NCBI GenBank assembly: GCA_903852585.1
Contig: CAINRG010000005.1
Location: 1-46,315, forward strand
Direction: 5' to 3'
Length of the DNA: 46,315 nucleotides
From: an uncultured Actinomycetes bacterium
GTDB lineage: Bacteria; Actinomycetota; Actinomycetes; Nanopelagicales; Nanopelagicaceae
The notes below the pieces were generated by a model. The model saw nothing but the letters and a program-made list of their open reading frames with translations. It made no database searches and was not told the origin of the DNA. Shown here one piece after another: positions 42,302 to 46,315 of the stretch (position 1 is its first letter; each line of letters starts with the position of its first letter). The translations under genes were made by a program, and so were the position numbers.

Positions 42302-45300
42302 GAGAGTTCAACAGAAGAAATCAGTCGAGTAATTTCTGCTTCATCCCAAATATCTGCTGGGCGAATTGTTTGATTTGCGGGGATGTAATGGAATGCAGCG
42401 CTGATATTTTCCAGAGGAATGTTATGCAACTTCGAATAAGCCAATCGGTACATTGCCAATTGAATTGCAGCATCCGTTAAATCGTCGCCCTCTTTTACCT
42501 TTCCAGTCTTCCAGTCAACAACTTCAAACTTATCTTCACCTACTTTATAAACAGCATCGATGCGACCGCGGAATAAGATGCCTTCGATAACAGTTTCAAA
42601 TCCCTCTTCCACGCTGATGGGTTGGCGACTTCCCCACTCACTCGCTAGCCAAGCTTCTTGTAACTTCTTGAGAGCCACACTTTCCGTTACAGCCATCTCT
42701 CGTTCATTCTCTTCTTCACTTCCAAAAATGCCATCATCAAATAGAACGCTTGATTCAAAGTGGCGTTCAATCCATGTGTGGAACTCAGTTCCCTGCCGCG
42801 CCACGCGAGCGGTATGTGCTGGCATTGGGCGTCGAATGTTCAGTGCCAACTCTTGTGGATCGGATTTCAATCGGATCAGAGTTGAGACTGAAAGTCGTGA
42901 AGGTAGGAAGACTTCAGTGACGGCTGAATAGCGACGGCGCTCTTCAATCAGCGCCGCAGCATCACGAAGCAATGCTTTATCTTCTTCGGATGCAGCAAGG
43001 ATATTTTCATAAGAAACCTCTTGTGACTCAGCCACAAGTTTTGCCGAATTCATGATTGATTCTTGACGCTTCGGTAACAATGGCCACACGGCAGTCTTCT
43101 TCGTTACCTGATTTGGATTCTCAGATCCGTCATGTGCAGCATCTGACAAAAGTCGTTCTGGATTTCGCGCGAGAACAAACTCCCTTATCCAGACGAAGAG
43201 CTCACTTGGATTCTTCGATTCTTTTCCATCTCCAAATATCGCAGATGTTCCAAAAACATGAGACTTTGCACGAGTGAATGCAACATATGCCAGGCGCAAC
43301 TCTTCTTCGCGCTTCTTCGCCTTCCAGCGATCATTAAATGCTTCAAGCGCCTTATTTGCATCGGAATTTTTACCCGTTGATGGCAGCGTGAAATCTTCAA
43401 TATCCAAAGTATCTTTACGAAGTTCTAAGTGGAGCGAGCCAGAACTCTTAATCCAACTATCTCCGGACTTTCCTGAGTTCGGAAAGTTTGTTTCGTTTAA
43501 GCCAGGAATCGCAATCGCATCCCATTCAGCGCCCTTGGATGTGTGAATCGTCAGGATCTGGATTGCATCATTGTTCACAGTGACCGTTGACGGTTTTAGC
43601 CCTGATTCTTGAGCTTCGGCAATCTCCAGCCAGCGAAGGAATGATGAAAGAGTCCCGCCGTTTCGTTGGAATGATGCAGCTTCATCGATGAATGCATCGA
43701 TGTGGCGGCGGCCTGATTGCCAACCATCTCGAACCAAGAGTTCGGTATCAAAACGCAAGAAGCGTTCAACTTCAATAATGATGTCGGTCAGTGATCCGCC
43801 GAGGGAACGACGAAGAGAAGAAAGTTCGAGTGCGAACTCCTTCAGTCGTGCCTTTCCTTCGGTGCTGAAGTATCCGGATGGAGCCTTATCAATAACATCC
43901 AAGGCATCAATAATCGATCCGACTGCAATGTCGTCTGCCTCTAGTGATTCAATGTTTCCATTTTCAAGTGCATCTTCTAATGCGGTGCTGCGAGTCTGGC
44001 TATTCTCTTTTGCTAAATCGCGAGCAAATCGACCAAGTCCTGCCATATCTTTTGGACCTAACGCGATACGCGGTCCAACTAATAAGCGAGCAAGTGCAGT
44101 TCCACGGTCTGGGAATGTGATGGAGCGAAGAACGGCAATGATGTCTGCAATCTCTGGGATGTGGATGAGTCCCCCAAGGCCAACCACTTCGGTAGGTAGC
44201 CCCTTGGCTCGCAGCGCATTTTCAATATCGCCGATATAACTCTTTGTGCGAACAAGAACTGCGCACGTTGGGCGATGTGATTCAGTGTTCCAAAGCTTTT
44301 CAAAGTATTCAGCAATCGCATCAGCCTCATCTTGGCGCGTGAGATAACGTCCGGCGAAGACTTCGCCCTCCCCCGCATTTGGCCTGATAGATAAGCGTTT
44401 TACGCTGGAGGGTGAAGAACTACCCGGCTTTGCGCTAATTGCGGCTGCATGTTGATCGATGATGAGGTTTGCATAATCCAATACCTGCAAGTCGTTACGC
44501 CATGTCGTTAAGAGATTGAATTCGATACAAGGCGTCCCCTCAGCAGCAAATCGCTTTCCAAAGTCTTCAAGTGTTTGAGCTGCTGCCCCGCGCCAACCAT
44601 AAATCGATTGATGCGGGTCCCCCACTGCAGTTACTGAATGTCCTGTATTTCCAAAGAGATTCGATAGGAATCGCACCTGGCTAAAGGATGTGTCCTGGTA
44701 TTCATCAAGCAAGACAACCTTGTAGCGAGCTGATTCACGGATCGACATCTCTTTTACTTCTTCAGAGAGGCGGGCGGCAAGAGCCATGTGATCATCAAAG
44801 GTAAGTTGTCCATTCGCGCGACGATAAGCATCGTAATCACCGACCATGCGCAGAATCGTTAAACGCTCTTTTAAAACTGTAACGGCATCGCGAGTTCCAT
44901 CATTTGTCTGGCCCGTCAACGCCTCGAATTCAGCAAGCTTTGCTCGGTCTATTGCCTCAACTTCATCAATGGTGACGTTGTGTTCAGCAATCTGCGAGGA
45001 GAGCGACATGACCTTTTCTACAATCGACTTCGGACTCTTTGTTAATGGGAATTCAAGATCACCATCACGCGTCACGACATTGTAAGCAATCTGCCAAGAA
45101 GCTGCTTCACCGATCGGTTCAACCGATGAATCAATACCTAGCAAGATTCCATATTCCTTAAGTGCACGACCTGCATAGGAGTGATATGTAGAAACTTCGA
45201 CAGCAATATCTTGCGGCAAGCCTGTCTCTGGATCGTTTGGTAGCAATCCAACTTTCTGCAATTGACGAAGGCGCTTTCGAATACGACCTGATAATTCACC

Positions 45301-45555
45301 AGCAGCTTTTCGAGTAAATGTCAGACCCAAGATTTCATGTGGAGCAACAACGCCATTTGCAACGAGCCAGAGAACGCGTTGTGACATCGTCTCAGTCTTT
45401 CCAGAACCAGCGCCGGCAATAATGACTGCAGGACCCCAGTGTTTAGACTCAATAATCGCTTGTTGTTCAGCGGTCGGCAGGATTGTCTTTCCGGTTAGCT
45501 CACCGAGCTTTTTGGCAATGGTGACCGATGAGATTTCATTTTTTATCTCAATCAT
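42298..45555 (-). CDS. adnB: AdnB-type helicase-nuclease subunit
   Basis: A 1085-residue helicase-nuclease, one half of AdnAB, which processes double-strand break ends in actinobacteria. Walker A GAGSGKTETM is near residue 48, then TFTRKAAGEL, DEYQDTSFSQ near 290, GDPHQSIYGWRGAA near 315, and motif VI LAYVAFTRAKSHVFG near 760. The C-terminal nuclease has GRIDAVYK near 990 and VVDWKTGK near 1010, the PD-(D/E)XK core. ATG 45555 overlaps the stop of the upstream adnA by four bases (ATGA). Compared with M. tuberculosis AdnB (about 1095 residues) the length is normal. Confidence 0.93.
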   Translation of the reverse strand: MIEIKNEISSVTIAKKLGELTGKTILPTAEQQAIIESKHWGPAVIIAGAGSGKTETMSQRVLWLVANGVVAPHEILGLTFTRKAAGELSGRIRKRLRQLQKVGLLPNDPETGLPQDIAVEVSTYHSYAGRALKEYGILLGIDSSVEPIGEAASWQIAYNVVTRDGDLEFPLTKSPKSIVEKVMSLSSQIAEHNVTIDEVEAIDRAKLAEFEALTGQTNDGTRDAVTVLKERLTILRMVGDYDAYRRANGQLTFDDHMALAARLSEEVKEMSIRESARYKVVLLDEYQDTSFSQVRFLSNLFGNTGHSVTAVGDPHQSIYGWRGAAAQTLEDFGKRFAAEGTPCIEFNLLTTWRNDLQVLDYANLIIDQHAAAISAKPGSSSPSSVKRLSIRPNAGEGEVFAGRYLTRQDEADAIAEYFEKLWNTESHRPTCAVLVRTKSYIGDIENALRAKGLPTEVVGLGGLIHIPEIADIIAVLRSITFPDRGTALARLLVGPRIALGPKDMAGLGRFARDLAKENSQTRSTALEDALENGNIESLEADDIAVGSIIDALDVIDKAPSGYFSTEGKARLKEFALELSSLRRSLGGSLTDIIIEVERFLRFDTELLVRDGWQSGRRHIDAFIDEAASFQRNGGTLSSFLRWLEIAEAQESGLKPSTVTVNNDAIQILTIHTSKGAEWDAIAIPGLNETNFPNSGKSGDSWIKSSGSLHLELRKDTLDIEDFTLPSTGKNSDANKALEAFNDRWKAKKREEELRLAYVAFTRAKSHVFGTSAIFGDGKESKNPSELFVWIREFVLARNPERLLSDAAHDGSENPNQVTKKTAVWPLLPKRQESIMNSAKLVAESQEVSYENILAASEEDKALLRDAAALIEERRRYSAVTEVFLPSRLSVSTLIRLKSDPQELALNIRRPMPAHTARVARQGTEFHTWIERHFESSVLFDDGIFGSEEENEREMAVTESVALKKLQEAWLASEWGSRQPISVEEGFETVIEGILFRGRIDAVYKVGEDKFEVVDWKTGKVKEGDDLTDAAIQLAMYRLAYSKLHNIPLENISAAFHYIPANQTIRPADIWDEAEITRLISSVELS

Positions 45556-46315
45556 TCAATCACGCTCCTGCCCTCAGCTTGAAGTGGGCAGATCAACTTC
45601 ATGGAGCATGTGCGGCAATTCTTATTGAGCGTTGCAGTGAAAGAATCAGAACCCATTCCCTCGGCGGCCCTCTCGACAGTTGCAGCAATCTCATCTCGAT
45701 CGACTGTAGGTTGTGCTCGCTCTGAGGCCGCCTTTGCTTGATTGCCGACGAAGAGCAGTTCGGCGCCAGCAGATTTCGTAATCTTGGTTACGCGATCAAA
45801 TCCACCTTCAAGTATTGCAAGCTGATATGCCTGAAGTTGTTTATGCGTAAGAGCATCTGACTTTCCTGTTGCAGTTTTTCCAGTCTTGAGATCAACAACA
45901 TAGAGAGCATCCCCCATCTGTTCAAGCCGATCGACACTTCCACTTACGACTGCGCGGCCTACTTCAACCTTGAAATCTTCTTCAGATGCAACAAGTTGGC
46001 GTGGATTCTTCCGCTGCCACTCAAAGAATTTTCGCAACATATCCTTAGCGCTATCAAGTTGTGAATCTTTGAACCATCCAACGTTTTGATCCACAATCGA
46101 CCAGGCATCGGTCAACTTCTCTATTGCACCTTCTAAGGTAAGGCTTGGATCATCGGCTGACATTTTTGCTAATTGGTGAATGGCGGTGCCAAGCAGCTGC
46201 GCCGTTGAATCGCCATCGCGTGCTCCAGCCTTTTCAAGGAACCACTTCACGCCACAATCTTCAAAGGATTGCAGGCCCGATGGTGAGACAAATACCTGTT
46301 GATCAGGTGGCACAA
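45552..46315 (-). CDS. adnA: AdnA C-terminal nuclease domain (partial)
   Basis: The last 254 residues of a longer protein that enters from the right edge; the in-frame GTG at 46313 is internal. The RecB-type nuclease core is visible: GTAIHQLAK, GSVDRLEQ and VVDLKTGKT. Four cysteines (one in FEDCGVKWF, three in CRTCSMKLIC) fit the iron-sulfur staple that holds the nuclease fold, as in AddB and AdnA. The N-terminal helicase part lies outside the window. With adnB it forms an operon. Confidence 0.88.
   Translation of the reverse strand, partial: VPPDQQVFVSPSGLQSFEDCGVKWFLEKAGARDGDSTAQLLGTAIHQLAKMSADDPSLTLEGAIEKLTDAWSIVDQNVGWFKDSQLDSAKDMLRKFFEWQRKNPRQLVASEEDFKVEVGRAVVSGSVDRLEQMGDALYVVDLKTGKTATGKSDALTHKQLQAYQLAILEGGFDRVTKITKSAGAELLFVGNQAKAASERAQPTVDRDEIAATVERAAEGMGSDSFTATLNKNCRTCSMKLICPLQAEGRSVIE

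Overview
This window looks like chromosomal DNA from a small-genome, moderate-GC actinobacterium. Markers of that phylum are a Kgd-type 2-oxoglutarate enzyme with fused E2 and E1 domains, two WhiB regulators (WhiB1 and WhiB7 types), a SigR/RsrA pair, AdnA/AdnB, UPF0182, DUF2342 and DUF5679 proteins. The dense packing, many 1-4 base overlaps and nickel superoxide dismutase resemble freshwater Nanopelagicales (acI, Planktophila-like). That placement is inference from gene content. I see no phage, insertion sequence, CRISPR array or rRNA.

Layout. 1-5583: surface polysaccharide genes, with a glycosyltransferase end, four enzymes that can make UDP-2,3-diacetamido-2,3-dideoxyglucuronate (wbpD/E/B/A-like), and a convergent glycosyltransferase. 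5631-12122: SulP transporter, a sulfur amino acid operon with two small membrane proteins, TerC, an AlkA-type glycosylase, MsrA and tRNA-Arg(CCG). 12357-19882: whiB1, argG, a secreted Cys-motif protein, a degenerate GGDEF-like protein, a small membrane protein and kgd. 19895-22293: nickel SOD with its maturation protease, a hot-dog thioesterase, rsrA and sigR. 22370-26892: SRAP protein, aroA, rsgA, hisN and an unknown gene. 26898-30371: oxidative pentose phosphate genes (pgl, gnd, zwf) and initiator tRNA. 30453-46315: UPF0182, DUF2342, YgjP-like metallopeptidase, DUF5679, an RRE/ThiF-like protein, whiB7, uvrD2, nudC, an EEP nuclease, adnB and adnA. From memory the last block follows the Mycobacterium tuberculosis order around Rv3193c-Rv3202c, and SRAP-aroA-rsgA near sigR follows Rv3223c-Rv3228, so most of the window is probably vertically inherited.

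The most interesting signal is the roughly 400-base leader of whiB7 (38347-38791, minus strand). It has a promoter with an AT-rich box next to the -35, a 70-codon Ser/Thr/Ala-rich upstream ORF, a terminator hairpin, and an alternative hairpin whose 5' arm lies in the last codons of that ORF and whose 3' arm consumes half of the terminator. This is the layout of a translation-sensing attenuator controlling an antibiotic-response regulator.

A second window-wide signal is leaderless architecture. Seventeen genes have a -10 hexamer (TANNNT, once GATAAT) exactly 6 or 7 bases before an ATG or GTG. Two divergent pairs share only 25 and 29 bases between start codons. Third, short tandem repeats (9, 10, 11 or 14 bp units) recur at gene ends and between genes, several running into stop codons or terminal codons. 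A structured, apparently non-coding stretch at 35040-35240 may encode an undescribed RNA.
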